Positions 54,101-63,100 of a DNA stretch of 64,000 bases are shown one piece after another (within the stretch, counting starts at the first letter, position 1; every line of letters begins with the position of its first letter). Source of the DNA: Vibrio marisflavi CECT 7928. GTDB taxonomy: Bacteria > Pseudomonadota > Gammaproteobacteria > Enterobacterales > Vibrionaceae. The stretch is from the NCBI RefSeq assembly GCF_921294215.1, contig NZ_CAKLDM010000001.1, positions 1,302,001-1,366,000 of the forward strand. Direction: 5' to 3'. The notes under the pieces are model-generated. The model did not search any database. It saw only the letters and a program-made list of their open reading frames with translations, and was not told the origin of the DNA. A program made the translations under genes and the position numbers.

Positions 54101-56308
54101 TTTAGTGTTCTCAAAAATTGTTCTACTGCGCCGCTCCGCCTCTCTCAATGCTGTTGTTCGTTCACCAACTCGACTTTCGAGCTCTTCATTTGAACGGCGC
54201 ATGAAGCTAGTCGCTCTTTGGCCGATTGTCACGGTCAACATGCTAGAGGCAACTGCGAGTAAAAGCGCAACGAATGCAGTCGAAAACAAGTAAATCCGCA
54301 TTTGGTAAAAAGACTCTAGAGCTTCAGACTTATCAATTTCGGTTGCAATACCGACGCCAAGATTTTGATTCCATAACCAAACACCAAGCACAGGAACACC
54401 GCGGTAATCTCGATAACCTTCAACATTAGAATTTATCCGAGAACCCCCTTTCTCATGATCGGATTGACCCATAGCAACAACACTTTGTGCCATTAGGGTA
54501 AGGGGCTGCTTTGCTAATGAAATGTCTGGTCGAAAGCCCTCAATCATATTTCCACCGGGGTCTTTTAGCGCAAGTAAGGTATCTTGTTTTTTACCTACTT
54601 CTAATAAACCAATGTCTTCAAGCGAGTCTACAAAGCGACTTTCGGTGATCATGCCCCCATCGTGATTGATCAGATAGCTTTCACCAGAACGGCCAATACT
54701 TCCGTGTTGCATGATCTTCGATAACCTGCCTCCTGGCAGTAACCGTTGTGTCAAAACAGCGATCACTTCACCAGCCGCATTTTTTATCGGCACGGCAAAA
54801 AACATATTGAATGCATCAAGATTGGTGCTGACTCCGTTTGCAGATTGAATTTCCACATCAGAAAGAATCGGCGGTATAAATATAGCCTCTCCTTGAAATG
54901 CTTTATCAAGAAGCTCTGGAGCTTGAATTGCAATGAGATTCTCAGTGCCTAAATTGGTATTTCTTCTAGACGCAATACTCACTCTATCTTTATTGATGAT
55001 AAAAAAGCCAACGCTACCGAATTGCTCGACATTTTCATCAAAAAAGTAACGAATTTCTTCCAACAACTTAGAGTCCTGCAGGCTTGCTTTGTCTGTTGGT
55101 ATCTTTAAAAGCTTCTCCGTTAGAGAAACTAGACTTGGATGCTTACCCAAGCTATTTAGATAGGCTTCACTATCTCGCACCCAAGTTTCCAAACTATCGT
55201 TTGTGCGCTCCAATACAAACACGAGATCCTGTTCAACACTGCGCAGTGTCGCTTTTCTATTCTTTTCAATGGTATGCCAAACCAAAAATAGAATGACAAA
55301 TGAAATCAGGCATGTGACTGAAATTATCGAGTAGGTAAAAGCACGCGAAGCAACATATTTAGCAATCAGTTCATTGGATAAGAATTTAGGCAGTATGAAC
55401 GCTAGGGAAAACATTAAGAAGCCCAGTATCAACGCAATCCCTATAAACACTCTCACTGCACCATCGTTTTCAATATTTTGGGAGTGCAACGGCTTATTAA
55501 GTTGCTTGTTGGCCCCCTCGATAGTAGACGGGCTCCACTTTTGAAAGTTGGCAATTCTGTCTTCTTGAGAAACAAGGGAGAAACCCTGATTGATCACATC
55601 AAGTAACGCCACATTTCCTTCACTTACAGCGGCTCTCCATGTGTCAGAAAACAGTATGTGTGCCGGCTCCAAGTTGTACTCATCTAGCATATTATTTTGT
55701 TGCAGATAGTAGGTAGCAGTTAGGGTATCTGCCGAGAAAACATCTAGCTCCCCTGATTTAAGCGCAGTAATAAGCTCTTTGTAGCTGTGATAAGTGATAA
55801 TATTTTCTGCTGTTAGCCTTTGCTTAAGGTATCCCTCAAGAAAATCTCCTTTTAATACCCCAATCTTGACACCTTCCAATGCCAATAAAGTATCGAAAGA
55901 AGGCTGATCATTTCGCAGTATGATATGAGAACTGGTTCGAGCTAATAAACTACCGTAGTCTAAAAAACTATCCCGCTGCTCATTGAAATACAAGCCAGCA
56001 TGAATATCAGCGTCTCCTCGCCCAACAGCAGCTAATGACTCATCCCAAATATAAGGAACAAACTCAATAGAGAGGCCTGTTTTGTCAGCCCAAAGCTTCC
56101 ATAAATCGATAATCAGCCCTGAAGCGGCACCTTGCTCATCCTGATATTGAAATGGTACGCAATCAACACAATAGGCAATCTTTAGCGGAGAAGAAATATT
56201 TATAGGAGGAGGAACATTGTGGTTTTGGTCTTGAGCATTGGCTTGGTGTGAAAAAAGCAACAGCCATGAAAATAGCGCTAGCCAAAAAAACTGAGTCATC
56301 CTAACCAT
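51179..56308 (-). CDS. Hybrid sensor histidine kinase: SBP - Cache - PAS2 - HisKA - HATPase - REC2 - Hpt
   Basis: This 1709-residue inner-membrane phosphorelay kinase has a signal peptide (1-25), then a periplasmic SBP_bac_3 domain (about 40-270: [14 protein letters not shown]). Two helices (about 285-345) precede a Cache-like periplasmic domain (about 350-670), and another helix follows (about 675-700). Two PAS domains (730-980), HisKA with His997 ([12 protein letters not shown]), and an HATPase with GTGLGL come next. The two receivers have Asp1286 and Asp1427, and the Hpt has His1576 ([10 protein letters not shown]). The final segment (about 1640-1709) is a further helical region. It should sense solutes and phosphorylate the adjacent HD-GYP regulator. 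ATG 56308 is used. Confidence 0.95.
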   Translation of the reverse strand: MVRMTQFFWLALFSWLLLFSHQANAQDQNHNVPPPINISSPLKIAYCVDCVPFQYQDEQGAASGLIIDLWKLWADKTGLSIEFVPYIWDESLAAVGRGDADIHAGLYFNEQRDSFLDYGSLLARTSSHIILRNDQPSFDTLLALEGVKIGVLKGDFLEGYLKQRLTAENIITYHSYKELITALKSGELDVFSADTLTATYYLQQNNMLDEYNLEPAHILFSDTWRAAVSEGNVALLDVINQGFSLVSQEDRIANFQKWSPSTIEGANKQLNKPLHSQNIENDGAVRVFIGIALILGFLMFSLAFILPKFLSNELIAKYVASRAFTYSIISVTCLISFVILFLVWHTIEKNRKATLRSVEQDLVFVLERTNDSLETWVRDSEAYLNSLGKHPSLVSLTEKLLKIPTDKASLQDSKLLEEIRYFFDENVEQFGSVGFFIINKDRVSIASRRNTNLGTENLIAIQAPELLDKAFQGEAIFIPPILSDVEIQSANGVSTNLDAFNMFFAVPIKNAAGEVIAVLTQRLLPGGRLSKIMQHGSIGRSGESYLINHDGGMITESRFVDSLEDIGLLEVGKKQDTLLALKDPGGNMIEGFRPDISLAKQPLTLMAQSVVAMGQSDHEKGGSRINSNVEGYRDYRGVPVLGVWLWNQNLGVGIATEIDKSEALESFYQMRIYLFSTAFVALLLAVASSMLTVTIGQRATSFMRRSNEELESRVGERTTALREAERRSRTIFENTKDGVIVIDSVGTVQEFNPAAEHIFEYHRKEVVGQNIKMLMGEPYCANHDGYLKKYAETREEHILVRNVELEGRRSSGEIFPMDLAVNEALWSGETIFVGIIRDITERKAAETALKDREGRLWDLYENAPIAYASIDHHGEFVKHNKAFAELLSIERASIQEINWRDIISPNFEQRETMLEDVCKDESLFCHEIPILRRDGEQILAEVSAIPSYNGGSELQEIRITMTDITARKAAEEALKEAKQTAEDATKAKSDFLANMSHEIRTPMNAIIGMSGLALNTDLDNKQRNYIEKVNRSADSLLGIINDILDFSKIEAGKLDIEYTEFHLEDVMDNLANLVGIRAEEKGLELLFDISVDAPTMLIGDPLRLGQILTNLGNNAVKFTDHGEIVVIVNVKQIDDEGVTLHFSVSDTGIGMTPEEQKKLFESFSQADSSITRKYGGTGLGLTISKKLTQMMNGEIWVESQAGSGSTFHFTAYFKYQKNMPIGRVKPELPELKGLHVLVVDDNATARKIFTDILSSFDFHVTAYSNGTQAIEHFEQNRREVDLVVMDWQIPNIDGVETTMRIHEKLPDLPVILVTAYGRDEALEASKRARFVRVLSKPISASTILDATMEAFGHDPEKREHMRAAADDLDSANKIRGAKVLLVEDNDINQELAMELLASAGVIATVAENGKIALDMLDNAEFDGVLMDCQMPVMDGYTATKLLREQERFRELPVIALTANVMAGDIEKVLNAGMNDHIGKPINVRELYTTMAKWIMPSSPVSPQERIPNHEPDKDAIEPLPDLAGISVEKGLATANGDPKLYRKLLLKYKDSYGNFAEAFNHALGSEDKQEPQRLAHSLKAVAGNIGATAVQRAAEDLEVACKQADVPPTELLDTLLSALSETLAGLSEITLSTGVHEAQFDAEKFASLVTQLRELLEDDDTEAMEVIEQLLAMFLEPDMKAVMKQMSNAISEYDFDHALSLINDLNISE

Positions 56309-56470
56309 ACTTATCCATAAACTCCCAAGTGGAGTTCTCTGTATCTATGCTATCTAGTTAGGATATACATATATTAAATATCTTGCGTATAAGCAGAAGG
56401 GCAATATGTGATGGAGGCAAAAATCGTTCACTCACGTAACGACTTGGTCACGCATTTACATTGTAAATAC

Positions 56471-56510
56471 AAAAAAATGAGTGGTTATTCAACAGAATAA
56501 CCACTCATTT
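56471..56510 (-). terminator. Strong terminator after the 116-residue gene
   Basis: A perfect 16-bp stem (56475-56490 with 56495-56510), loop AACA, is followed on the minus strand by a run of T. Confidence 0.88.
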
Positions 56511-56523
56511 GATACGAGAAAAA

Positions 56524-56874
56524 CTAGGATCTTTTCGGTTGCTTATAAGTTTTACCAGCAGTTTGATACGTTAGCTTTTGCTTCACTTCAAACATGCTTT
56601 CAAAGAACCAAGCGACAAATTTAATGGTGTCGTCACCGACATTCATAATGTGCTCTACGTATTCTTGCTCATTGCCTTCATCATCAACTTGATTGGTGAC
56701 ATGATAAACACGCTGCTCTCCATCCACTTCCGCCAAAGCAAATTGGCCAGATAAAGACAGCGCTGCTTGAGCAACCTCTTCGTCTTGACAAGATTTCAGT
56801 AGCTCTAATGCCTGAGGAAGATCAGTGGTGTCACACAAGCTCACAACTAGTGCTTCGAATTCATTTTGTTGCAT
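56524..56874 (-). CDS. Small acidic protein, function unknown
   Basis: This 116-residue soluble protein has an acidic helical first half (EALVVSLCDTTDLPQALELLKSC) and a second half with DDEGNEQEYVEHIMNVGDDTIKFVAWFFESMF, ending basic (KTYKQPKRS). No motif is recognisable. Its strong terminator and position opposite the helicase gene suggest a genuine conserved gene. ATG 56874 is used. It is likely monocistronic. Confidence 0.75.
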   Translation of the reverse strand: MQQNEFEALVVSLCDTTDLPQALELLKSCQDEEVAQAALSLSGQFALAEVDGEQRVYHVTNQVDDEGNEQEYVEHIMNVGDDTIKFVAWFFESMFEVKQKLTYQTAGKTYKQPKRS

Positions 56875-57143
56875 GGTATTCAGTACTCCTCACAATTTAA
56901 GGTGTATTATACGCATGCTTGGAAAAGATGCATTCTTCGTTCACCTGATTAAAACCAACTTTTTCTCCTATAAATGCATCCCGTAAAGAAAGCGACTCCG
57001 GCCATAGCCTCGTAACAAGAAACAATCCTGAAAATCGTTTGGAAAGCCATGTGTGCATGTTAAAATGCGCCACTTTGCTGCGAATTAGCCACAACTCTAA
57101 GGCGACAACGCATATTGTTAGCAACCCCATACTGAGACAATCC

Positions 57144-58334
57144 ATGCCATTTTCTAATCTAGGACTAAGCGCTCCCCTTCTACAAGCCATCAAAGAACTT
57201 GGTTACGACAAACCGACCGAGATTCAGAATAAGGCGATTCCACTGGTACTATCAGGGCAGAACCTAATTGCAGCGGCTCAAACAGGTACGGGTAAAACAG
57301 CCAGTTTCGTATTACCTATCCTAGAGATGCTGAGTAAAGGCGAAACGCAGCGTAAAAAGCGTATTCGCGCTCTTATCCTGGCACCGACTCGCGAGCTAGC
57401 AATTCAAGTTAATGACAGTATTACTCAATATGGTAAGCACCTTAACTTAACATCTGCTGCCGTGTACGGTGGAGTGAGTGATAAGCCTCAGAGGCAGCAG
57501 CTTATTGACGGTATAGATATTCTCGTTGCAACACCGGGGCGGTTGTTAGATCTTTACGGCAAGCATGCGGTTTACTTTGAAGAAGTTGAAACCTTTGTTC
57601 TTGATGAAGCAGATAGAATGCTCGACATGGGCTTTATTGAAGACATAAATAAAATCATTGCTCGCTTGCCGCAAGATATTCAAAACTTACTCTTCTCAGC
57701 AACACTGTCGAACCCTGTCCGCGATTTAGCTAAATCGGCAATTGACCATCCCGCTGAGATTTCTATTGCTAAGCACAGCGCTTCCAAAAGCAATATCGAG
57801 CAATGGCTGGTCACGGTTGATAAAGACAAAAAATCAGCTCTGCTAAGCCACTTAATTCAAGAAAATGATTGGGACCAAGCCCTTATCTTTATTGAAACCA
57901 AAAAGGGTGCTGCTAAGTTGGTTTCTCAGCTTGAAAAACGCGGGATTCCTGCAGAGTCATTCCACAGTGGTCGAAGCCAAGAAATTCGTTCACGACTTCT
58001 GACTGATTTCAAAAATGGCAAGATAAAATACCTTGTTGCAACGGGTGTTGCTGCACGTGGTATTGATATTGAAAATCTGACTCGAGTACTGAATTACGAT
58101 CTACCATACCCTGCGGATGAATATGTTCACCGTATCGGCCGTACAGGTCGTGCAGATGCAAAAGGCGAAGCTATCTCTTTTGTATCAAAGGATAACTTCA
58201 AAAATCTATGCATGATTGAAAGCCGTTTAGGCCATTTAATTGAGCGTCGGGAAATTGAAGGGTTTGCACCCAAAAAAGAAGTACCGATTTCAATTTTGAA
58301 TTACGTGCCGAAACACAAACGCAATCAGGATTAA
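57144..58334 (+). CDS. DEAD-box RNA helicase, RhlE-like
   Basis: This 396-residue ATP-dependent RNA helicase unwinds RNA in ribosome assembly or mRNA turnover. All motifs are present: the Q motif (FSNLGLSAPLLQ...PTEIQ), I (AAQTGTGKT), Ia (PTREL), Ib (TPGR), II (DEAD), III (SAT), IV (LIFIETKKGA), V (ARGIDI) and VI (HRIGRTGR). The short C-terminus and opening MPFSNLGLS best fit the RhlE branch. ATG 57144 is chosen because homology begins there; the ORF extends upstream to 57039 without a ribosome site. A long leader is likely. Confidence 0.94.
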   Translation: MPFSNLGLSAPLLQAIKELGYDKPTEIQNKAIPLVLSGQNLIAAAQTGTGKTASFVLPILEMLSKGETQRKKRIRALILAPTRELAIQVNDSITQYGKHLNLTSAAVYGGVSDKPQRQQLIDGIDILVATPGRLLDLYGKHAVYFEEVETFVLDEADRMLDMGFIEDINKIIARLPQDIQNLLFSATLSNPVRDLAKSAIDHPAEISIAKHSASKSNIEQWLVTVDKDKKSALLSHLIQENDWDQALIFIETKKGAAKLVSQLEKRGIPAESFHSGRSQEIRSRLLTDFKNGKIKYLVATGVAARGIDIENLTRVLNYDLPYPADEYVHRIGRTGRADAKGEAISFVSKDNFKNLCMIESRLGHLIERREIEGFAPKKEVPISILNYVPKHKRNQD

Positions 58335-58360
58335 ATCTTTATATTGTTGTTATTATTAAA

Positions 58361-58389
58361 ATAGTAAAGCCCCAACTGGGCTTTACTAT
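58361..58389 (+). terminator. Terminator after the helicase gene
   Basis: A perfect 12-bp stem (ATAGTAAAGCCC with GGGCTTTACTAT), loop CAACT, is followed by a weak T-tail. A further small hairpin (CTCAGCT/AGCTGAG, 58399-58417) lies downstream. Confidence 0.75.
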
Positions 58390-58638
58390 CACTGCTTTCT
58401 CAGCTTTGATAGCTGAGCGGGGAGTGACACAACGACCATACCAAAAGAAGCCAGCTCCTAATTAAGCCAATGCTTTATAATGACTGCCCCTTAGAAAGGT
58501 AGGCTTACTAGCAAGAAGAATTATACCTACTGGAAGAGAACTCACTAAAGCGGTGTCCAATGTGGTAAACAATACTGCGTAGCAGGTCTGCCAGATAAAA
58601 TGCCTAACCAAAGTTAATACAATACTCTCACTATTATT
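58390..58638. other. Convergent intergenic region
   Basis: Together with the terminator, 304 bases separate the helicase and membrane-protein stops. Apart from the two hairpins I see nothing here: no ORF, repeat or promoter of note. Confidence 0.45.
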
Positions 58639-59616
58639 TTATTTATAATGTAATGTTCTACTTAGCGAATAAATAAGATACCCACTGATCCCTCCGGCCA
58701 TCCCACCTAGAATTACATTCAAGATTCGATATCCTGCTTCAAACTCTCCATGTGCTACGCTTCCTGCCGCCAAAACAATGAGCGTACAACGTGAAGCGAA
58801 AGCTAAAGGGTAGACATCTAAAAATAGAGTAAATGGTATCAACAAGGCTGCCACCTGAAACAAAAAGGGGCTATAGCCTTTTAAGCCGACAACGAGTGTA
58901 AGCCCCAATACAAGCCCAATTATAGCCCCAGAACCGCGATGAAAAATTTTCTTCCTCATACTTTGTATTTGCCCAGTGCTCACACTAGCTGTTGACCATA
59001 TAATCCACTCTGCATGGGGTAAATTAAATTGCCATACGATTATAGATGCCATTAAAACAGCCAACATTAACGCTGCAATAGTACCTACTTCTTCAAAATC
59101 AAACTGAGGGTGTAAAGCCCCGTTAAAACCCCACAAGACAAACTCGTTGTTCTTGTCCATCACGTATTCATAGATACATACTAAAATAGGCCCTGCTGCT
59201 GCTATTGCCAAAAGTTGAGCGATAACAGCCCAGTTGTGAGATATAGAATGAACAAACGGTGAATCTTTAAAATCTATGGCAAAGTAAAGGGATGGAATAA
59301 GTATCCAACTCGCAAAGCCTCTTAGGTGCTTACCATGTATAATGATGCCCATTGATAAGCCAGCCCAAACTGTACAAACAACAGTAAAGATTAAAGGATG
59401 TCCAAGCGAATGGTAGAGAATAAAAAAGCCCATCATGATGATGAGCTCTTGCAACAATATTGCTAAGATGCCCCATTTTAGTTGCCTTTGAGGGATATAG
59501 AAAGATGAACTCAAGATAGCGAGTTCCAGAGCTACCCAATACCCCCAGTGCCACCCAAATATAAAACTTGGGGCCAGCGATAAAGTCACTAAACACCACT
59601 TTTTAAAATGGGGCAT
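58639..59616 (-). CDS. FUSC-like multi-pass membrane protein
   Basis: This 325-residue inner-membrane protein has about ten helices. The second half (WIIWSTASVSTGQIQSMRKKIFHRGSGAIIGLVLG) carries the R/K-x-R-G...GAxxG pattern of the FUSC family (compare KxRxxGTxxG after the second helix). It lacks the soluble domain of AaeB, so it resembles the short FUSC_2-type. It is the second gene of an operon starting 3 bases after the isochorismatase-fold gene, suggesting transport of that enzyme's substrate or product. ATG 59616 is used. Confidence 0.75.
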   Translation of the reverse strand: MPHFKKWCLVTLSLAPSFIFGWHWGYWVALELAILSSSFYIPQRQLKWGILAILLQELIIMMGFFILYHSLGHPLIFTVVCTVWAGLSMGIIIHGKHLRGFASWILIPSLYFAIDFKDSPFVHSISHNWAVIAQLLAIAAAGPILVCIYEYVMDKNNEFVLWGFNGALHPQFDFEEVGTIAALMLAVLMASIIVWQFNLPHAEWIIWSTASVSTGQIQSMRKKIFHRGSGAIIGLVLGLTLVVGLKGYSPFLFQVAALLIPFTLFLDVYPLAFASRCTLIVLAAGSVAHGEFEAGYRILNVILGGMAGGISGYLIYSLSRTLHYK

Positions 59617-59619
59617 TGT

Positions 59620-60195
59620 TTAGCCCTCCAAATCATCAACCGCAATAATGTCAGCAATCGTCGACAATGTTTCAATTGATTGGTTATGTTCTACTTTATT
59701 AGCAGCCGCACATGCATCTTCTATAACAGTAACTTTGTAATCTCGATCATGTGCTTCTCGTGTTGTCGCCTCAATTGCCCACGTGGTACTTACGCCAGAA
59801 ATATATAGCTCATCTATTTTATTTGCTCGTAAAACAGCTTCCAAATTGGTGCCATAGAATGGGCTAATACGAGGTTTAACCAAAACAAAATCTGAAGAAC
59901 ATACATCTAACTCGTCTAGGAAGTCTGTACCAAATTCATCGAGCGACAAAACACCGTATTCGTGCGCCTGACCAAAGATAGGCGATGTTTTAGGCTGTGC
60001 GTGATAGTTAGATTCAAAACCTACTTTCACCAAGATAGTCAACCAATTATGTTCACGTGCGTAAGACAATGCTTTGTTAGCATTTGCTACAGCATTTTGT
60101 TCAATGCTGTGTGATACACATGATGGTATTTTTCCTTTTGGGTGACAAATATCATTAATAAAATCGATTACTATAAGTGCTTTCTTATTACTCAT
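59620..60195 (-). CDS. Isochorismatase-fold hydrolase lacking the catalytic Cys (paralogue)
   Basis: This 191-residue protein is a close paralogue of 28932-29498, with the same NDICHPKGKIPS, YHAQPKTSPIFG and FYGTNLEAVLRANK segments. Asp11 and the Lys of LVKPRISPF remain. The nucleophile motif reads SGVSTTWA, so both Cys of the usual CGVxTxxC are lost (Ser and Ala). A vinyl-ether or non-amidase reaction is likelier than amide hydrolysis. It is the first gene of an operon with the FUSC-like protein. The start is ATG 60195. Confidence 0.87.
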   Translation of the reverse strand: MSNKKALIVIDFINDICHPKGKIPSCVSHSIEQNAVANANKALSYAREHNWLTILVKVGFESNYHAQPKTSPIFGQAHEYGVLSLDEFGTDFLDELDVCSSDFVLVKPRISPFYGTNLEAVLRANKIDELYISGVSTTWAIEATTREAHDRDYKVTVIEDACAAANKVEHNQSIETLSTIADIIAVDDLEG

Positions 60196-60546
60196 AAACT
60201 CATACCTCTAATTTAAACTATTGTATTAATTGTTTTTAATTAACTTATGGAATGGTATTCTACATCTTAACATCGAGATAAATAATCGTTGTTATCTAAC
60301 CAATATGTTAGAAAAACTTATTAATCAGCAGTGTAATTTATCGAGAGTGTTTATAAATTGGCAACAGAAGACTATACACACCTTAAAGCTCCATTAAGCA
60401 ACTGCCTCTAAAGATTAAAAGAACTGATTCTGGAGTTTATTGACTGGCACTAAGCATAATTGTTCTTGAGTTAGGGATATTTAGAAACAGCAATTGAACT
60501 AGTCGACGCAAATGGTTTTTGGCTAGAACTTATCCTGCTACAACTA
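60196..60546. other. Intergenic region upstream of the copper-type promoter
   Basis: This AT-rich part of the gap after the isochorismatase-fold gene holds that gene's promoter. I saw no ORF or strong hairpin. Confidence 0.45.
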
Positions 60547-60577
60547 TTGACCTTACCTATCGTGGAAGGTTTAGAGT
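60547..60577 (+). promoter_or_regulatory. CueR-type copper-responsive promoter/operator
   Basis: A -35 box TTGACC (60547-60552) and a -10 like TAGAGT (60572-60577) are separated by the unusual 19-base spacer of MerR-family promoters. Inside it ACCTTAC-N7-GGAAGGT forms the CueR dyad, with one mismatch. The whole closely matches the E. coli copA and cueO promoters. It points to the 38-codon gene 34 bases downstream. Confidence 0.8.
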
Positions 60578-60610
60578 GGTCAACATAGATAGCTTAAGAG
60601 GGTATTAAAA

Positions 60611-60727
60611 ATGGAGTGGATTACAGAAAACTGGGGATGGGTCTTATTTGGTGTTGTGTTTATAGCATTTCATTTCTTTGGTCACGGCCACAACCACAGC
60701 CACAGTGGAAACCACAACGACAAGTGA
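60611..60727 (+). CDS. 38-residue His-rich single-pass membrane peptide (copper-induced?)
   Basis: This tiny gene has one transmembrane segment (about Trp8-Phe22) and a C-terminal tail GHGHNHSHSGNHNDK, with six His in the last 18 residues. The tail could bind Cu or another metal. AGAGGG lies 9 bases before ATG 60611, and a terminator follows the stop. The CueR-type promoter ahead suggests copper induction, so a role in copper tolerance or handling is proposed. I know no characterised homologue; the shape recalls small DUF2933-like proteins near metal-resistance loci. Topology cannot be decided here. Confidence 0.8.
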   Translation: MEWITENWGWVLFGVVFIAFHFFGHGHNHSHSGNHNDK

Positions 60728-60753
60728 GCTCTACCCATGACCAACGAATAAAG

Positions 60754-60790
60754 CTCCAATAGCCTAAAATTATTGGAGTTTATTGTTTTA
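60754..60790 (+). terminator. Terminator after the His-rich peptide gene
   Basis: An 8-bp stem (CTCCAATA/TATTGGAG), loop of 9 bases, is followed by TTTATTGTTTT. Confidence 0.75.
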
Positions 60791-60916
60791 CCTTCCTAGT
60801 TTTAAATACAGCCGAACTATTAAATAGGAGCTAATCTTCCCGCTAAGCTTCACAAAAGACGGCTTGCTTGATTTCAGCTCGGGTTGGGGGAAAGTAAATT
60901 AAAGCACATCCATAAA

Positions 60917-61795
60917 TCAAAGGCATTGGGCTCGAGTCTGATCAACAAATTGAATGAAATTATCTTTGGCAAAGCTCTCAAACTGCTCGTTCCAAATTAA
61001 ACCTACATCCCACGAGCTGTTTTCCCCTGATAGTTCCCAAAAAACAACGTGCTCATTGGCAATATGTTTTACACTTGCCGGAACAATAGTGAAGCCCAAA
61101 TTTGCAGATACCAGTGCCAACAGTGTTTGTATATCGTCAGCCTCTTGAGCAACATTCAGTTTTTGCTCATGCTCCTCTAGTAACATGTTTATTTGTTGGC
61201 TTAGACCCATTCCTCGTTCAGGATTGAGCTGTAAATAATCGATGGAATCTAACGAAAGCCACAATTTGTTTATGTCTATGGTTTGGCTACTATGCGTTGC
61301 TAGTACTAAGTTATCTGTTGAGAGCTTTACCCCCTTCAAAGGAGCTATAGCTGGAAGTCGACTAAAACTGAGCTGAAGCTCCCCTAAAAGCAACGCCTCC
61401 GACTGCTTTTGAGAGGGTATATCATTGAGTGTAATATGGATCTCAGGGTACTTTTTCTTAAATCTAGCGATGTAGTCTGGTGCAAGGTGGTAAGAAGAGA
61501 TGCCAAATCCTATATTGAGATTTCCTGCTATTCCCTTGGCGACTCGTTGGGTGAGAGATTTATAAGACTCAAAACTCGAAACTATTTGCTGCGCTTCAGG
61601 TAAAAGAGCAACTCCTGCCGCAGTAAGACTGGCACCTTGCCTTCCCCTCTCAAATAAAACCACTCCACAAAAAGCTTCAAGACGTTGAATCTTCTTAGTT
61701 AAAGCAGACTGAGTGATGTGTAGGTGCTCTGAAGCTACTCGATAGTTACCATCTTCTGCTAGTTGGCAGAAAGTACGTAAATCACCAAAATCCAT
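60917..61795 (-). CDS. LysR-family transcriptional regulator
   Basis: This 292-residue regulator has an HTH over residues 15-60 (NYRVASEHLHITQSALTKKIQRLE) and an effector domain from NLNIGFGISSYHLAP. It is divergent from the nitrilase-family gene with 95 bases between, and two direct CGGAAT motifs lie in that gap. It most likely controls the hydrolase gene in response to its substrate. ATG 61795 is used. Confidence 0.93.
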   Translation of the reverse strand: MDFGDLRTFCQLAEDGNYRVASEHLHITQSALTKKIQRLEAFCGVVLFERGRQGASLTAAGVALLPEAQQIVSSFESYKSLTQRVAKGIAGNLNIGFGISSYHLAPDYIARFKKKYPEIHITLNDIPSQKQSEALLLGELQLSFSRLPAIAPLKGVKLSTDNLVLATHSSQTIDINKLWLSLDSIDYLQLNPERGMGLSQQINMLLEEHEQKLNVAQEADDIQTLLALVSANLGFTIVPASVKHIANEHVVFWELSGENSSWDVGLIWNEQFESFAKDNFIQFVDQTRAQCL

Positions 61796-61815
61796 TCCAT
61801 ATACTCATTGATTAT

Positions 61816-61840
61816 CGGAATTTTATTCATTATACGGAAT
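61816..61840. promoter_or_regulatory. Candidate LysR operator (direct CGGAAT repeats)
   Basis: ATCGGAAT (ending 61821) and TACGGAAT (ending 61840) are direct repeats 19 bases apart, midway between the divergent LysR and hydrolase starts, as expected for tandem LysR sites. Confidence 0.4.
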
Positions 61841-61890
61841 CAAAAGAGGTTTTTAAAATGAATGATACTCACTAAGTAAAAGGAACATTT

Positions 61891-62850
61891 ATGAAAGATA
61901 TCCGGGTTGCCACTGTTCAATTTAACCACCATGCGAACGACAAAAACTACAATTTATCGATCATTCAAAGTTACGTAGAAAAGGCAGTTAAGCAAGGAGT
62001 AAAAATCATCGTCTTCCCTGAAATGTGTGTTACTGGTTACTGGCATGTTTCGAAGCTTCAAAAGTCAGAGATCGATGATTTGTCCGAGTTCATCCCACAA
62101 GGGGAAACGGCTCAACACTTGCTAAATATGTCTGAAAAATATCAACTTAGCATCGGTGCTGGTTTAATCGAAAAAGACAAGGACGGAAATCTCTATAACT
62201 CTTACGTAATGGCAATGCCTGATGGTCAGATAGCCAAACACAGAAAGCTGCATACATTTGTCAGCGAACACATGGCTAGTGGCAATGAATATACTGTATT
62301 TGACACTCCACACGGATGCCGTGTAGGGATTCTGATTTGCTGGGACAATAATTTGGTCGAGAATGTTCGAATCACAGCATTAAAAGGGGCCGATATCCTA
62401 ATTGCTCCCCATCAAACAGGCGGAACGAACTCTCGCAGCCCCAATGCGATGGGGTTGATTGATCCCCAACTATGGCATAACCGTAAGCAAGATATAGAGT
62501 CGATTCGTTCTGAAATGCAAGGCTCAAAAGGAAGAGAATGGTTAATGCGTTGGCTACCCGCGCGTGCTCATGACAATGGTATGTTCCTGATATTTAGTAA
62601 CGGGGTTGGGGTTGATATGAATGAAGTCAGAACAGGCAATGCGATGGTGCTCAATCCTTATGGAGAAATTCTCGCGGAAACTGACAGCGTAGATAACGAT
62701 ATAGTTATTGCAGATCTAAAAGCAAAAGAACTAGATATGTGTACAGGAAGGCGCTGGATCAGAGGCCGTAGACCTAACCTCTACCATCCTCTAACAGTTG
62801 AAGGGAATGAATTGACTCCCTATCAGGCAAGGTTTTCAGAGTACAAATAG
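61891..62850 (+). CDS. Carbon-nitrogen hydrolase (nitrilase superfamily)
   Basis: This 319-residue cytoplasmic amidase/nitrilase-superfamily enzyme hydrolyses a C-N bond. The Glu-Lys-Cys triad is complete: Glu44 (FPEMCVTG), Lys119 (KHRKLH) and Cys150 (LICWDNN). NAMGLIDPQLW and a long C-terminal region are compatible with aliphatic amidase or N-carbamoyl hydrolase branches, not with glutamine-chain enzymes. ATG 61891 follows AAGGAAC. It is divergent from a LysR gene. Substrate unknown. Confidence 0.93.
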   Translation: MKDIRVATVQFNHHANDKNYNLSIIQSYVEKAVKQGVKIIVFPEMCVTGYWHVSKLQKSEIDDLSEFIPQGETAQHLLNMSEKYQLSIGAGLIEKDKDGNLYNSYVMAMPDGQIAKHRKLHTFVSEHMASGNEYTVFDTPHGCRVGILICWDNNLVENVRITALKGADILIAPHQTGGTNSRSPNAMGLIDPQLWHNRKQDIESIRSEMQGSKGREWLMRWLPARAHDNGMFLIFSNGVGVDMNEVRTGNAMVLNPYGEILAETDSVDNDIVIADLKAKELDMCTGRRWIRGRRPNLYHPLTVEGNELTPYQARFSEYK

Positions 62851-62871
62851 ATGAACAAACTTTTATGAACG

Positions 62872-62899
62872 GTCGCCAATCTAATAATTTGTTGGCGAC
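62872..62899 (+). terminator. Terminator after the nitrilase-family gene
   Basis: GTCGCCAA/TTGGCGAC (62872-62879 with 62892-62899) is an 8-bp stem, followed by a T-containing tail. Confidence 0.7.
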
Positions 62900-63100
62900 T
62901 ATATTGTTTTATAGAGAATCCCTAACTCGCTTTGTTGTGGCATTTCAGAGTTAACTAGACTACTTGCTCTGAGATGCGCAGAAACACGTTTCTATTTAGC
63001 CTAAAAGTGGTACAAAATTACTACCTTTATAAACTAAATCTCTACTACGTTACCCCTTGATAGTGATAAAATCTCCGCATCATAATTACCGAGAAACTCT

